Part shown: positions 45,135-56,533 of the stretch, in pieces
How the letters are laid out: every line of letters starts with the position of its first letter
How positions within the stretch are numbered: the first letter of the stretch is position 1
Source: Streptomyces sp. NBC_00190
GTDB lineage: Bacteria > Actinomycetota > Actinomycetes > Streptomycetales > Streptomycetaceae
Reading direction: 5' to 3'
Length of the DNA: 64,000 nt
Assembly: GCF_036203305.1 (NCBI RefSeq)
Contig: NZ_CP108131.1
Coordinates: 5,456,001-5,520,000 of the forward strand
Translations under genes and position numbers: made by a program
The notes under the pieces: generated by a model
Told to the model about the DNA's origin: nothing
Databases searched by the model: none
Seen by the model: only the letters and a program-made list of their open reading frames with translations

Positions 45135-46058
45135 CTAGGCGACCGTCAGGACGATCTTGCCGGTCGTGCGGCCCTGCTCGCCGATCTCGTGGGCCTTCGC
45201 GGCCTGCTCCAGCGGCAGCACCGTGTCGACCAGCGGCTTCAGCAGGCCCTGCTCGACCAGGGCCGCGATCTCCTCCAGGCCCTTCAGGTCCGGCTCCACG
45301 AGCACCCAGGCGGCCTGCACGCCCTGCGTGTCGGCCGGGATGCCGTCCGGGCCGGGCAGGGTCACCAGGTGGCCGCCCGGCTTCAGCACCTTCAGGGAGC
45401 GCTGCCCGTAGTCCCCGCCGATGGCGTCGATCACGACGTCCACGTCCGCGACCGCGTCCTCGAAGTCGGTGGTGCGGTAGTCGATCACCTCGTCGGCGCC
45501 CAGACCGCGCAGCAGGTCGTGCTTGCCCGCGCTCGCGGTGCCGATCACGTACGCGCCGCGGGCCTTGGCGATCTGCACGGCCAGGTGGCCGACCCCGCCG
45601 GCCGCGGCGTGCACCAGCACCCGCTGCCCGGCCGAGACCCCGGCGGTGTCCACCAGCGCCTGCCAGGCGGTCAGTGCCGCCAGCGGCAGCGCGGCGGCCT
45701 GTACGTGGTCCAGGGAGGCGGGCTTGCGGGCGAAGTGCCGGGCGGGAGCCGCCACGTACTGCGCGTAGGCGCCGGCCTGCTGCGGGAAGCGGGGCATCCC
45801 GTACACCTCGTCGCCCACCCGGTGCAGGGTCACGCCCGGTCCGACGGCCTCGACCGTGCCCGACACGTCCCAGCCGACCTGCGGGACCGGCCCCCAGGGA
45901 ATGAGGGCTCCGGAGGCCCGGGTCTTCCAGTCGACGGGGTTCACCCCGGCCGCGTGGACGCGTACCAGGACCTCTCCCATGCCCGGCTCCGGGCGGTCCA
46001 GCTCGGTCTCGGTCAGTACCTCGGGTCCGCCCCACTGGCTGACAACGACGGCGCGCAT
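45135..46058 (-). CDS. Zinc-independent NADPH:quinone oxidoreductase (MDR family)
   Basis: This medium-chain dehydrogenase/reductase-family protein of 307 residues has no zinc-binding Cys pattern. It shows VRVHAAGVNPVDWKTRASG, the nucleotide-binding Gly motif VLVHAAAGGVGHLAVQIAK and the conserved GADEVIDY. It likely reduces quinones or activated alkenes. ATG 46058 has GAGGAG 7 bases upstream. It is divergent from the AraC regulator across 121 bases, so that regulator may control it. Confidence 0.88.
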   Translation of the reverse strand: MRAVVVSQWGGPEVLTETELDRPEPGMGEVLVRVHAAGVNPVDWKTRASGALIPWGPVPQVGWDVSGTVEAVGPGVTLHRVGDEVYGMPRFPQQAGAYAQYVAAPARHFARKPASLDHVQAAALPLAALTAWQALVDTAGVSAGQRVLVHAAAGGVGHLAVQIAKARGAYVIGTASAGKHDLLRGLGADEVIDYRTTDFEDAVADVDVVIDAIGGDYGQRSLKVLKPGGHLVTLPGPDGIPADTQGVQAAWVLVEPDLKGLEEIAALVEQGLLKPLVDTVLPLEQAAKAHEIGEQGRTTGKIVLTVA

Positions 46059-46179
46059 GTGTTTCTCCTCAGGTGTTGCAGGCGTGTCCGGTGTGTCCGG
46101 CGCTGCTCCGGAACCAGCTTCGGCGCCGACGGCAGTCCATGGTGTTGGCCGGACGGCCACCATGTGTCAGGATTTGGCC

Positions 46180-47154
46180 ATGCACCGGATCGCAGTACTG
46201 GCCCTCGAAGGCGTCCCCCCGTTCGAGCTCGGGATCCCCTCCCGGGTCTTCGGCAACGCCCTGGACGAGGCCGGGAACCCGCTCTACGAGCTGACCGTCT
46301 GCACCGCCGACGGACGACCCGTGGCCAGCGACGCGGGCTTCACCGTGGGCGTCTCGGCGGGCCCCGAGGCCCTCGCCGCCGCCGATACCGTGATCATCAC
46401 GCCCACGCACTCCATGGACGAGCTCGCGCAGGGCGCGCCCCTGCCGCAGCCGCTGACCGACGCGCTCGCCGCGATCAGGCCCGGCACCCGGATCGTCTCC
46501 CTGTGCACCGGCTCCTACGTCCTCGCCGCCGCCGGGATGCTCGACGGCAGGCCCGCCACCACGCACTGGCTGCACGCGCCCGAGTTCCAGCGCGGCTTCC
46601 CGCGCGTCCGGCTCGACGAGGAGGTCCTCTTCGTCGACGACGGCGACATCCTCACCTCGGCGGGCGTGGCGGCCGGCGTCGACCTCTGCCTCTACCTGAT
46701 CCGCCAGGACCACGGCTCCGCCGTCGCCAACCGCGCCGCCCGGCTGTGCGTCGTCCCGCCGTGGCGTGACGGCGGGCAGGCCCAGTACATCGACCGGCCC
46801 GTTCCCGAACCCACCATCGCCACCACCACCGCCACCCGTGCCTGGGCCCTGGAACGCCTCGACTCCCCGATCACCCTGGGCGAGCTGGCCGCCCACGCCC
46901 GGATGAGCCTGCGCACCTTCACCCGGCGCTTCCGCGACGAGGTCGGCATGACCCCGGTGCAGTGGCTCACCACCCAACGCCTCGAAGTGGCCCGGCACTT
47001 GCTGGAGTCCAGCGACCTGCCGGTCGACCTGGTCGCCCACCGGGCCGGCTTCGGCTCCGCGGGCTCCCTGCGCCAGCACATGCGGACCGCCCTCGGGATC
47101 TCCCCGATCGCCTACCGCCGCACCTTCCAGCCGCACAGCCCCGCCCTGGCATGA
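46180..47154 (+). CDS. GlxA-type AraC-family transcriptional regulator (DJ-1/PfpI plus AraC)
   Basis: The 324-residue protein has two parts. The first is an amidotransferase-like DJ-1/PfpI domain (about 1-175; VLALEGVPPFELGIPSRVFG, then a SLCTGSYVLAAAG nucleophile-elbow-like Cys). The second is a C-terminal AraC helix-turn-helix pair (about 215-315; LGELAAHARMSLRTFTRRFRDE and VAHRAGFGSAGSLRQHMR). ATG 46180 is preferred with AGGA 8 bases upstream; ATG 46162 is in frame. Such proteins sense small molecules and often control adjacent divergent oxidoreductases. Confidence 0.88.
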   Translation: MHRIAVLALEGVPPFELGIPSRVFGNALDEAGNPLYELTVCTADGRPVASDAGFTVGVSAGPEALAAADTVIITPTHSMDELAQGAPLPQPLTDALAAIRPGTRIVSLCTGSYVLAAAGMLDGRPATTHWLHAPEFQRGFPRVRLDEEVLFVDDGDILTSAGVAAGVDLCLYLIRQDHGSAVANRAARLCVVPPWRDGGQAQYIDRPVPEPTIATTTATRAWALERLDSPITLGELAAHARMSLRTFTRRFRDEVGMTPVQWLTTQRLEVARHLLESSDLPVDLVAHRAGFGSAGSLRQHMRTALGISPIAYRRTFQPHSPALA

Positions 47155-47242
47155 CCTCAGGAGTAATCGCCTCCGACGCCGCGTCCTGACAGGATCTGGC
47201 CAACAGCCCGAACCCGCGGGCCGGTTGAAGGGGGAGATCATC

Positions 47243-47587
47243 ATGACCGCATACGCCATCGGACACATCCGCCCCGACACGATGAACGAGGACGTCCTCC
47301 GCTACATCGAGGAGATCCAGTCCACCATGGACCCCTTCGACGGCCGCTTCCTGGTCCACGGCAAGGAGGTCGAGGTCAAAGAGGGCCCCTGGCCCGGCAC
47401 GGTCGTCGTCATCGGCTTCCCGGACATCGACAAGGCCCGCGGCTGGTACGCCTCCGACGCCTACCAGGCCCTCATCCCGCTGCGCACCGACCACATCGCG
47501 GGCGAGGTCATCCTGGTCGAGGGCGTCCCGGCCGACTACGACGCCTCGAAGACGGCGGCCGCCCTGCGCGAAGCCGCCGGGCTCTGA
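47243..47587 (+). CDS. DUF1330 family protein
   Basis: This 114-residue ferredoxin-fold protein of the DUF1330 dimer family shows a characteristic FDGRFLVHG strand and GTVVVIGFPDIDKARGWYAS-Y-L motif. ATG 47243 has GGGGGAG 8 bases upstream. Family function is unknown. It follows the AraC gene closely and may be under the same control. Its stop is followed in frame by an open 66-codon stretch (see next entry). Confidence 0.82.
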   Translation: MTAYAIGHIRPDTMNEDVLRYIEEIQSTMDPFDGRFLVHGKEVEVKEGPWPGTVVVIGFPDIDKARGWYASDAYQALIPLRTDHIAGEVILVEGVPADYDASKTAAALREAAGL

Positions 47588-47788
47588 CCGTGGGCCACCG
47601 CTGGGGGAGTACGGGACCAGGCCCTGGAGCGGTGGGCCGGGCCGCGGCGTGACGCGCGGGCCGCGCTGGTCGCGGCGCACCCGCACATCCTGGTCGGTGA
47701 CGGCTTCGGCCCCGCCGTGGGCGCCGATCCGGCCGTCACCGCCCGCGCCGTGATCGAGGCGGCGTACCGCGAGGCCGCCGGCGCCTGA
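47588..47788 (+). pseudogene. Coding remnant in frame after the DUF1330 stop
   Basis: From the TGA at 47585 the frame stays open for 66 codons to TGA 47786, with a protein-like sequence (LVAAHPHILVGDGFGPAVGADPAV ending AYREAAGA) and coding-like third-position bias. It has no ATG or GTG before codon 44. It looks like the C-terminal end of a lost gene. I do not recognise the parent family. Confidence 0.45.
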
Positions 47789-47808
47789 CGGGTGCGAGCA
47801 TGGGCGGT

Positions 47809-48498
47809 ATGGCTACTCACCTGATCACCGGTGCCGGATCCGGCATCGGCGCCGCCGTCGCCGCCCGCCTGCACGCGCGCGGCGACGACCTCGTCCTCCT
47901 CGCCCGCGACGCCGGACGCGGCAAGCAGCTCGTCGAGCGGTACCCCGGGGCGCGGGCCCTCGTGGGCGACCTCGCCGATCCCGACCGGCTCTCGTGGGCC
48001 TTCTCCAAGCAGCCCGTGCCCGAGCGGATCGACTCGCTCCTGCACATCGCCGGGATCGTGGACCTCGGACCGGTGGGCGAGCTGCGGCCCAAGACCTGGC
48101 ACCAGCAGCTCAACGTGAACCTGATCGCCCCCGCCGAGGTGACCCGGCTGCTGCTGCCCACCCTGCGCGCCTCGCGCGCCGACATCGTCTTCGTGAACTC
48201 CGGCGCCGGGCTCCACGCGCACGCCGGGTGGAGCGCGTACGCAGCCTCCAAGCACGGCCTCAAGGCGCTCGCCGACTCCCTCAGGGAGGAGGAGAAGCCC
48301 CACGGCATCCGCGTGACCTCCGTCTACCCCGGCCGTACCGCGAGCCCCATGCAGGCCAAGGTGCACTCGCAGGAGGGCAAGGAGTACGACCCCGCGAAGT
48401 GGATCGACCCCGAGTCCGTGGCGACGACCGTCGTCATGGCCATCGATCTGCCGCGCGACGCCGAGGTCAACGACCTGAGCGTCAGGCCCGGCCGATGA
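47809..48498 (+). CDS. Short-chain dehydrogenase/reductase
   Basis: The SDR-family oxidoreductase of 229 residues has a Rossmann nucleotide motif (TGAGSGIGAAVA), NSGAGLHAHAGWSAYAASKHG for the catalytic Ser-Tyr-Lys (Y and K in YAASK), and a VYPGRT motif after. ATG 47809 is chosen to give the usual MATHLITGAGSG; ATG 47800 is in frame. The substrate is unknown. Its stop overlaps the next gene's ATG (ATGA), so it is coupled to the MetE-like gene. Confidence 0.87.
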   Translation: MATHLITGAGSGIGAAVAARLHARGDDLVLLARDAGRGKQLVERYPGARALVGDLADPDRLSWAFSKQPVPERIDSLLHIAGIVDLGPVGELRPKTWHQQLNVNLIAPAEVTRLLLPTLRASRADIVFVNSGAGLHAHAGWSAYAASKHGLKALADSLREEEKPHGIRVTSVYPGRTASPMQAKVHSQEGKEYDPAKWIDPESVATTVVMAIDLPRDAEVNDLSVRPGR

Positions 48499-49478
48499 GC
48501 GCGAGCGCCACCGGCGTCGGTTCGCTGCCCGGGGGCGACGCCCGCGAGGCGGCCAAGACCGTCACCGGTTCCTTCGAGGAGTTCCCGTACCTGGCCGAGC
48601 TGCCCGCCCGGGGGCCCGGCGCCGACATGATCGGCCGCTCCCTCGGGCTGCTGGTCGAGATGTACGCGCACGTGGAACCCAGCGGCTGGCGGGTCAGCGA
48701 CCGCCCCGGGCGGGACACGCGCAGGGCCCGGTCCTGGCTCGGCGAGGACCTCGACGCCTTGGAGGAGTTCACGCAGGGGTACGAGGGCAAGCTCAAGGTC
48801 CAGGCCGTCGGTCCGTGGACGCTGGCCGCCGCGCTGGAGCTGCACGGCGGCGAGGCAATGCTCCAGGACGCGGGCGCGTGCCGGGACCTGGCGGGATCGC
48901 TGGCCGAGGGGCTGCGCGAGCACCTGGCGGACGTACGCAAGCGCATTCCCGGCGCCGAGATCGTGCTGCAGTTCGACGAGCCGTCCCTGACCTCGGTGCT
49001 GCTCGGCCGGGTGCGGTCCGCGAGCGGCTACCGCACCTACCGCGCCGTGGACCGGCAGGTCGTCGAGGGCACCCTGCGCGAGCTCTTCGCCGTCCATGAC
49101 GGGGAGGTCGTCGTCCACTCCTGCGCGCCCGAGGTCCCCTTCGGGCTGCTGCGGCGGGCCGGTGCCACGGGCGTGTCGTTCGATTTCTCGTTGCTCACCG
49201 AGCGCGAGGACGACGCCATCGGGGAGGCCGTCGAGGGCGGTACGAAACTCTTCGCCGGAGTGGTGGCGGGCACCGACGTCCCGTTGTCAGACCCTGCCGG
49301 TAGCGTCATGGGTGTCAGGAAGCTTTGGCGCAGGCTGGGACTGGCCCCGGGGACTCTGGCGGAGTCCGTCGTGGTCACCCCGTCGTGCGGTCTGGCGGGC
49401 GCTTCACCCGCCTACGCGCGCGCGGTGCAGGCGCATTGCGTCAGGGCGGCGAGGTCGCTCGCCGACAACCCTGAGTGA
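48495..49478 (+). CDS. Cobalamin-independent methionine synthase-like protein (MetE C-terminal fold)
   Basis: The 327-residue protein has the UROD/MetE-like barrel with a conserved Gly-Ser-Leu-Pro start (TGVGSLPGGDAREAA), QFDEPSLTSVLLG and VVHSCAPEVPFGLL. The last holds His and Cys at the positions that bind zinc in MetE, and SCGLAGASPAYA provides the other Cys. It could act on a thiol methyl transfer, but it lacks the N-terminal MetE domain and may be a corrinoid-methyl or homocysteine-type methyltransferase. It is coupled to the upstream SDR by ATGA and lies 30 bases before ligA. Confidence 0.8.
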   Translation: MSASATGVGSLPGGDAREAAKTVTGSFEEFPYLAELPARGPGADMIGRSLGLLVEMYAHVEPSGWRVSDRPGRDTRRARSWLGEDLDALEEFTQGYEGKLKVQAVGPWTLAAALELHGGEAMLQDAGACRDLAGSLAEGLREHLADVRKRIPGAEIVLQFDEPSLTSVLLGRVRSASGYRTYRAVDRQVVEGTLRELFAVHDGEVVVHSCAPEVPFGLLRRAGATGVSFDFSLLTEREDDAIGEAVEGGTKLFAGVVAGTDVPLSDPAGSVMGVRKLWRRLGLAPGTLAESVVVTPSCGLAGASPAYARAVQAHCVRAARSLADNPE

Positions 49479-51710
<2,232 letters not shown>

Positions 51711-52109
51711 GACCTCGGTAGGGGCAACCGGCCGACAGGCCCGACGGGAGTAGCGAAGGCGAACGGATGCGTGGGGTGCGGCCGTACGGGCGGGCGCACG
51801 CCAGGCGCGACGGACGGTGGTAAACGGCTGGTACAAGCCTGGTGGCAGGGCGGTGACCTGTCGGATCATCGGATGGGTGACCAGGGGGTCCTGGTTCAAA
51901 CTCACCCGTTCGGCGGATACCGTACTGATGAGGATGGCCGGGTCGCATTCGGGCAACCACCGCCGACCGCTGCCCCTGGGCCCCTCTCGCGTCCTACTGT
52001 TGAGGGGTGCGCCCCTCGTGCACGGCTGCAGGATGCGATTCCAGCCGTGGTGGCACGACAACGGGGCCATTGCGTGACATCGGCATCGCCGGCTGTGAGA
52101 GGGACGGGC
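51711..52109. other. Gene-free region upstream of the GGDEF-EAL gene
   Basis: No credible gene. The GGDEF-EAL frame remains open upstream to 51771 but without a ribosome site or codon bias. A short hairpin (GAGGGG-TGCG-CCCCTC, 52002-52017) lies about 100 bases before the next start. The promoter for a gene of this kind may be here, but I could not pick a confident box pair. Confidence 0.5.
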
Positions 52110-54290
52110 ATGAAACCCACCGAGAGCGCCGACCCGTCACATGAATTCGGCGGGGACATCCCGTCCATGCGGGCGGGGCGGATGGGTGTCCTGGGGTCCA
52201 GGACACCGGAGACCCGGCCGCTCACGGCCGGCGGGCCCGGAGTGGGACGGCGCGGCGTGCTGTCCTTCGCCGTCGTGGGCCTGTCCGTCGTGGTGCTCGC
52301 GGCCGGGATCGCCTCCTCCCTGACCCGCCGTCATGTCCTGTTCCCCGGTGGCGCGGTGGGCTGGGCGCTCGCCCTGCTCACCGGTATCATCGTCGGCCAC
52401 CTCGTCGCGCTCGGCCGCGACCGCTGGTGGGGCGGCACCGGATCGGGCGCCGCACTCACCCTCGGCGTGCTCATCCTCTACGGGTGGGTGCCCGCCGGCC
52501 TCGTCTCGCTGGCGGTGGTCTCCCTGGTCGGAGCCGCCCGCCGGCACCGCTGGCGGCAGGGCCTGCTGCACGGCTCCGTGGACATCCTCGGCATCGGCGC
52601 GGGAGCCCTCGTACTCGCCGCCTTCGGCGAGGCCCCGTCCGTCGAGACCCCCTGGAACCCCACCACCTGGGGCCTGGACGCGGTGCCCGAGGTCGTCCTC
52701 GTCGCCGTCGCCTACCTGCTCTCCACCAGGGTCCTGCTGCGGATCGCGCTGGCCCCGCGCGGCGGCGGCCTGCCCACGGTCGCCCGTACGGCCCTGATCC
52801 GGCAGGCTTTAGTAGCCGTCGCCCTGCTCGGCATCGCCCCGCTGATCTGCGTCGTCGCGGTCACGCAGCCGGTGCTGCTGCCGCTGTTCGCCGTACCGCT
52901 GATCGCGCTCGACTCCACCCTGTGGATCGCCCGGGCACGCGCCGAGGAGCAGCTGCGGGATCCGCTGACCGGGCTGCCGAACCGGCAGTGGCTGCTGGAA
53001 CGGGCCTGGAGCGCCCTGGACGAGGCCGAACGTTCGGGCACTCGGGCAGCTCTTGTACTGATCGACCTGGACCGCTTCCGCGCGGTCAACGACACCCTGG
53101 GCCACCTCGCGGGCGACCGGCTGCTCCTCCAGATCGCCGACCGGCTGCGCCAGGCCCTGCCCGAGGAGGCCGAGGCGGCCCGGCTCGGCGGTGACGAGTT
53201 CGCCGTGCTGCTCCCCGTCGCCGACTCCACCACCAGCGCCCAGCGGATCGCCCGCCACCTGGTCGCGGAGCTCAGCTCCCCGCTGGACCTGGACGGCCTC
53301 ACCCTCGTCCTGGAGGCCAGCGCCGGCCTCGCCGTCTTCCCCGACCACGCGCTGGACGCGGAGGGGCTGCTGCGGCGCGCGGACGTGGCGATGTACCAGG
53401 CGAAGCGCGACCGCACGGGCGTGGAGGTGTACGAGTCCAAGCGGGACAGCAACACGCCCGACCGCCTGGGCCTCCTCGGCGATCTCCGCCGGGCCCTCGA
53501 CGCCGGTGAAGTGGAACTCCACTACCAGCCCAAGGTTCGCTTCGACGGGCAGGTCGCAGGGCTCGAAGCCCTGGTGCGCTGGGTGCATCCGGAACGCGGG
53601 CGGGTGTCCCCGGACGAGTTCATCGCGATCGCCGAGACCTCCGGCCTGATGCCGCACCTGACGGAGTACGTCCTGGAGACGGCCCTCGCCCAGGCGGCGC
53701 GCTGGCGGGCCCAGGGCCTGAAGGTCCCGGTGGCCGTCAACGTCTCGCCGCGCGACGTCCACACCCCGGGGTTCGCGGGAGCGGTGGCCGCGAGGCTGGC
53801 CCGGCACGGGGTCCCGGCGAGCGGCCTCCAGCTGGAGATAACCGAACACGTGCTGCTGGAGGACCCCCAGCGGGCGGCGGACACCATGGCGGGGCTCACC
53901 GGCCACGGCGTGAAGATGTCCCTGGACGACTTCGGCACGGGGTACTCCTCGCTGGTCCACCTGCGCCGCCTGCCGGTCAGCGAGCTGAAGATCGACCGGT
54001 CCTTCGTCGGGCGGCTCGCCGTCGACGCGCAGGACGCGGAGATCGTCCGCTGCACGGTGGACCTGGCGCACTCGCTGGGCCTGCTGGTCGTGGCGGAGGG
54101 CGTGGAGGACGACGAGACGTGGGAGCGGCTGCGGGACCTGGGCTGCGACGCGGTGCAGGGCTGGCTGGTCGCCGCCGCGATGCCGCCGCAGGAGGCCACC
54201 GCCTGGCTGCTGGCGCGCGGCGAGCGCGGCTGGCGCCGCCCGGCCGACATCTCGGCGGAGCTCGCGGCCGCGGAGGCCGACGCGGTCTGA
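52110..54290 (+). CDS. rmdB: Membrane GGDEF-EAL cyclic di-GMP enzyme (RmdB-like)
   Basis: The 726-residue product starts at ATG 52110 with GAGAGG 8 bases upstream. Residues about 45-270 form several membrane helices. A GGDEF domain follows (intact GGDEF at 360-364 in RLGGDEFAV), then an EAL domain with EAL 486-488 (VAGLEALVRW), NVSPRDV, EITEHV, LDDFGTGYSSL and KIDRSFV. Both active sites look intact, so it may make and break c-di-GMP. Position between ligA and gatC matches, from memory, RmdB of S. coelicolor, a phosphodiesterase that affects aerial mycelium formation. Orthology is therefore inferred from architecture and synteny. Confidence 0.88.
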   Translation: MKPTESADPSHEFGGDIPSMRAGRMGVLGSRTPETRPLTAGGPGVGRRGVLSFAVVGLSVVVLAAGIASSLTRRHVLFPGGAVGWALALLTGIIVGHLVALGRDRWWGGTGSGAALTLGVLILYGWVPAGLVSLAVVSLVGAARRHRWRQGLLHGSVDILGIGAGALVLAAFGEAPSVETPWNPTTWGLDAVPEVVLVAVAYLLSTRVLLRIALAPRGGGLPTVARTALIRQALVAVALLGIAPLICVVAVTQPVLLPLFAVPLIALDSTLWIARARAEEQLRDPLTGLPNRQWLLERAWSALDEAERSGTRAALVLIDLDRFRAVNDTLGHLAGDRLLLQIADRLRQALPEEAEAARLGGDEFAVLLPVADSTTSAQRIARHLVAELSSPLDLDGLTLVLEASAGLAVFPDHALDAEGLLRRADVAMYQAKRDRTGVEVYESKRDSNTPDRLGLLGDLRRALDAGEVELHYQPKVRFDGQVAGLEALVRWVHPERGRVSPDEFIAIAETSGLMPHLTEYVLETALAQAARWRAQGLKVPVAVNVSPRDVHTPGFAGAVAARLARHGVPASGLQLEITEHVLLEDPQRAADTMAGLTGHGVKMSLDDFGTGYSSLVHLRRLPVSELKIDRSFVGRLAVDAQDAEIVRCTVDLAHSLGLLVVAEGVEDDETWERLRDLGCDAVQGWLVAAAMPPQEATAWLLARGERGWRRPADISAELAAAEADAV

Positions 54291-54479
54291 CCGCGGTCGG
54301 CCGCGGCGCCGTTGCCGGGCTCCGCCCCGGACCCCGGGCGGAGCCCGGGAAGCCCCGTGCGGCGGGCCCGCGCCCAGCCTCGTGGCGGCATCAGCGCAAA
54401 CCGTTTCGTGGGTCGGGGGCAGGGCCCCATAGGATTGGGTCCGAAAAGAAACATCCACCCACCCCCAGAGGATCGCTGC

Positions 54480-54776
54480 ATGCCTGGCATTACGCGCGAG
54501 GAGGTCGTCCACCTCGCTCGGCTGGCGCGCCTTGAGCTGTCCAGCAACGAGCTGGATCACTTCGCCGGACAGCTCGGCGACATCATCGGCGCGGTCGCCC
54601 GCGTATCCGAGGTCGCCGACCAAGACGTCCCGCCGACCTCCCACCCGCTGCCCCTGACGAACGTCATGCGCGCGGACGAGGTCCGTCCCTCGCTCACCCC
54701 CGAGCAGGCGCTCTCCGGCGCTCCCGCCCAGGAGCAGCAGCGATTCAAGGTGCCGCAGATCCTGGGGGAGGACTAA
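54480..54776 (+). CDS. gatC: Asp-tRNA(Asn)/Glu-tRNA(Gln) amidotransferase subunit C
   Basis: The small scaffold subunit of the GatCAB complex has 98 residues with the family start [21 protein letters not shown] and the FKVPQIL end. GatCAB converts Glu-tRNA(Gln) and Asp-tRNA(Asn) to the correct amides. ATG 54480 has GAGGA 7 bases upstream. A TAGGAT -10-like box at 54430-54435 may be its promoter. gatA follows after 5 bases. Confidence 0.95.
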   Translation: MPGITREEVVHLARLARLELSSNELDHFAGQLGDIIGAVARVSEVADQDVPPTSHPLPLTNVMRADEVRPSLTPEQALSGAPAQEQQRFKVPQILGED

Positions 54777-54781
54777 CAGCC

Positions 54782-56275
54782 ATGACCGACATCATCAAGC
54801 TCACGGCCGCCGAGACCGCCGAGAAGATCGCCTCCGGCGAGCTCACGGCCGTCGAGGTCACCGAGGCCCACCTGGCCCGCATCGACGCGACCGACGAGAA
54901 GGTCCACGCCTTCCTGCACGTCGACCGCGAAGGCGCGCTCGCCCAGGCCCGCGCCGTCGACGCCAAGCGCGCGGCCGGCGAGAAGCTCGGCCCGCTGGCC
55001 GGCGTGCCCCTCGCCCTCAAGGACATCTTCACCACCGTCGGGGTCCCGACCACCGTCGGTTCGAAGATCCTCGAAGGCTGGATCCCGCCGTACGACGCCA
55101 CCCTGACGCGCAAGCTGAAGGAAGCCGACGTCGTCATCCTCGGCAAGACCAACATGGACGAGTTCGCCATGGGGTCCTCCACCGAGAACAGCGCCTACGG
55201 GCCCACCGGCAACCCGTGGGACCTCACCCGGATCCCCGGCGGCTCCGGCGGCGGCTCCGCAGCCGCGCTGGCCGCCTTCCAGGCCCCCCTCGCCATCGGC
55301 ACGGACACCGGCGGTTCCATCCGCCAGCCCGCCGCCGTCACCGGCACGGTCGGCGTGAAGCCCACGTACGGCGGCGTCTCCCGCTACGGCATGGTGGCCT
55401 TCTCCTCCTCCCTCGACCAGGGCGGTCCCTGCGCCCGTACGGTCCTGGACGCGGCCCTCCTCCACGAGGTCATCGCCGGTCACGACCCGCTCGACTCCAC
55501 CTCCATCGACGCCCCGGTCCCGCCGGTCGTCGAGGCCGCCCGCAACGGCTCCGTCGCCGGCATGCGCGTCGGCGTGGTCAAGCAGTTCGCCGGCGAGGGC
55601 TACCAGGCCGGTGTCGTCCAGCGCTTCAACGAGTCGGTGGAGCTCCTGGGCGAGCTCGGCGCCGAGATCGTCGAGCTGGACTGCCCGTCCTTCGACCTCG
55701 CGATGGCCGCGTACTACCTGATCGCGCCGTCCGAGTGCTCCTCGAACCTGGCCCGCTTCGACGCCATGCGCTACGGCATGCGCGTCGGCGACGACGGCAC
55801 CAAGTCCGCCGAGGACGTCACCGCCCTGACCCGCGAAGCCGGCTTCGGCGACGAGGTCAAGCGCCGCGTCATCCTCGGTACGTACGCGCTCAGCTCCGGC
55901 TACTACGACGCGTACTACGGCTCCGCCCAGAAGGTCCGCACGCTCATCACCCAGGACTTCGAGAAGTCCTTCGAGAAGGTCGACGTGATCGTCTCCCCGA
56001 CGACCCCGACCACCGCCTTCCCGATCGGTGAGCGCACCGACGACCCGCTCGCCATGTACCTCGCGGACCTGTGCACCATCCCGACCAACCTGGCCGGCAA
56101 CTCCGCCATGTCGCTGCCCTGCGGCCTGGCGCCGGAGGACGGTCTCCCGGTCGGGCTGCAGATCATCGCCCCCGCGATGAAGGACGACCGGCTCTACAAG
56201 GTCGGCGCCGCCGTAGAGGCCGCCTTCGTCGCGCGCTGGGGTCACCCGCTGCTTGAGGAGGCACCGTCGCTGTGA
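54782..56275 (+). CDS. gatA: Asp-tRNA(Asn)/Glu-tRNA(Gln) amidotransferase subunit A
   Basis: This is the amidase subunit that hydrolyses glutamine and passes ammonia to GatB. It has 497 residues with the amidase-signature Ser-cis-Ser-Lys triad: Lys in LALKDIF, the Ser-rich stretch [11 protein letters not shown] and Ser in [14 protein letters not shown] of the following small gene overlaps its TGA (GTGA). It is preceded closely by gatC. Confidence 0.97.
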   Translation: MTDIIKLTAAETAEKIASGELTAVEVTEAHLARIDATDEKVHAFLHVDREGALAQARAVDAKRAAGEKLGPLAGVPLALKDIFTTVGVPTTVGSKILEGWIPPYDATLTRKLKEADVVILGKTNMDEFAMGSSTENSAYGPTGNPWDLTRIPGGSGGGSAAALAAFQAPLAIGTDTGGSIRQPAAVTGTVGVKPTYGGVSRYGMVAFSSSLDQGGPCARTVLDAALLHEVIAGHDPLDSTSIDAPVPPVVEAARNGSVAGMRVGVVKQFAGEGYQAGVVQRFNESVELLGELGAEIVELDCPSFDLAMAAYYLIAPSECSSNLARFDAMRYGMRVGDDGTKSAEDVTALTREAGFGDEVKRRVILGTYALSSGYYDAYYGSAQKVRTLITQDFEKSFEKVDVIVSPTTPTTAFPIGERTDDPLAMYLADLCTIPTNLAGNSAMSLPCGLAPEDGLPVGLQIIAPAMKDDRLYKVGAAVEAAFVARWGHPLLEEAPSL

Positions 56276-56517
56276 GCACCAGTGCACTGTCCAAGGCCAA
56301 GGGCTTCAAGAAGTCCAAGACCGGCACCTACCTGTCGATCGGCACCACCGCCTTCGGCGCCATCGGCGTGATCAAGCAGGTCAAGAAGGCCCGCAGCGAG
56401 CACGACATGCTGAAGCTGGTCGACGCCGCCGTGTCCGCCGCCGCCATCGTCACCGGCCTCGCGATCCTGTACCGCGAGCTGAAGCGCCTGGGCGACGACG
56501 ACGTCCTGCTGGGCTGA
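56272..56517 (+). CDS. Small conserved membrane protein between gatA and gatB
   Basis: The 81-residue product has two hydrophobic segments (about residues 19-36 and 48-68) separated by a Lys/Arg-rich loop, with a Lys-rich N terminus ([15 protein letters not shown]). GTG 56272 overlaps the gatA stop by 4 bases and the stop lies 16 bases before gatB. I recall an unnamed gene of this size in the same position in S. coelicolor, but know no function. It may be a membrane protein linked to the amidotransferase. Confidence 0.8.
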   Translation: MSTSALSKAKGFKKSKTGTYLSIGTTAFGAIGVIKQVKKARSEHDMLKLVDAAVSAAAIVTGLAILYRELKRLGDDDVLLG

Positions 56518-56533
56518 GAGGGAAAGTTTCACC

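Noticed and set aside
42970..46035. 1021-codon open frame on the minus strand
   Set aside because: Only the last 226 codons (amidase) are real; the rest is antisense to mnmA and has no domain or ribosome site.
51771..52109. Upstream extension of the GGDEF-EAL gene
   Set aside because: It has no ribosome site or membrane signal and the sequence is not protein-like; ATG 52110 has GAGAGG at good spacing.
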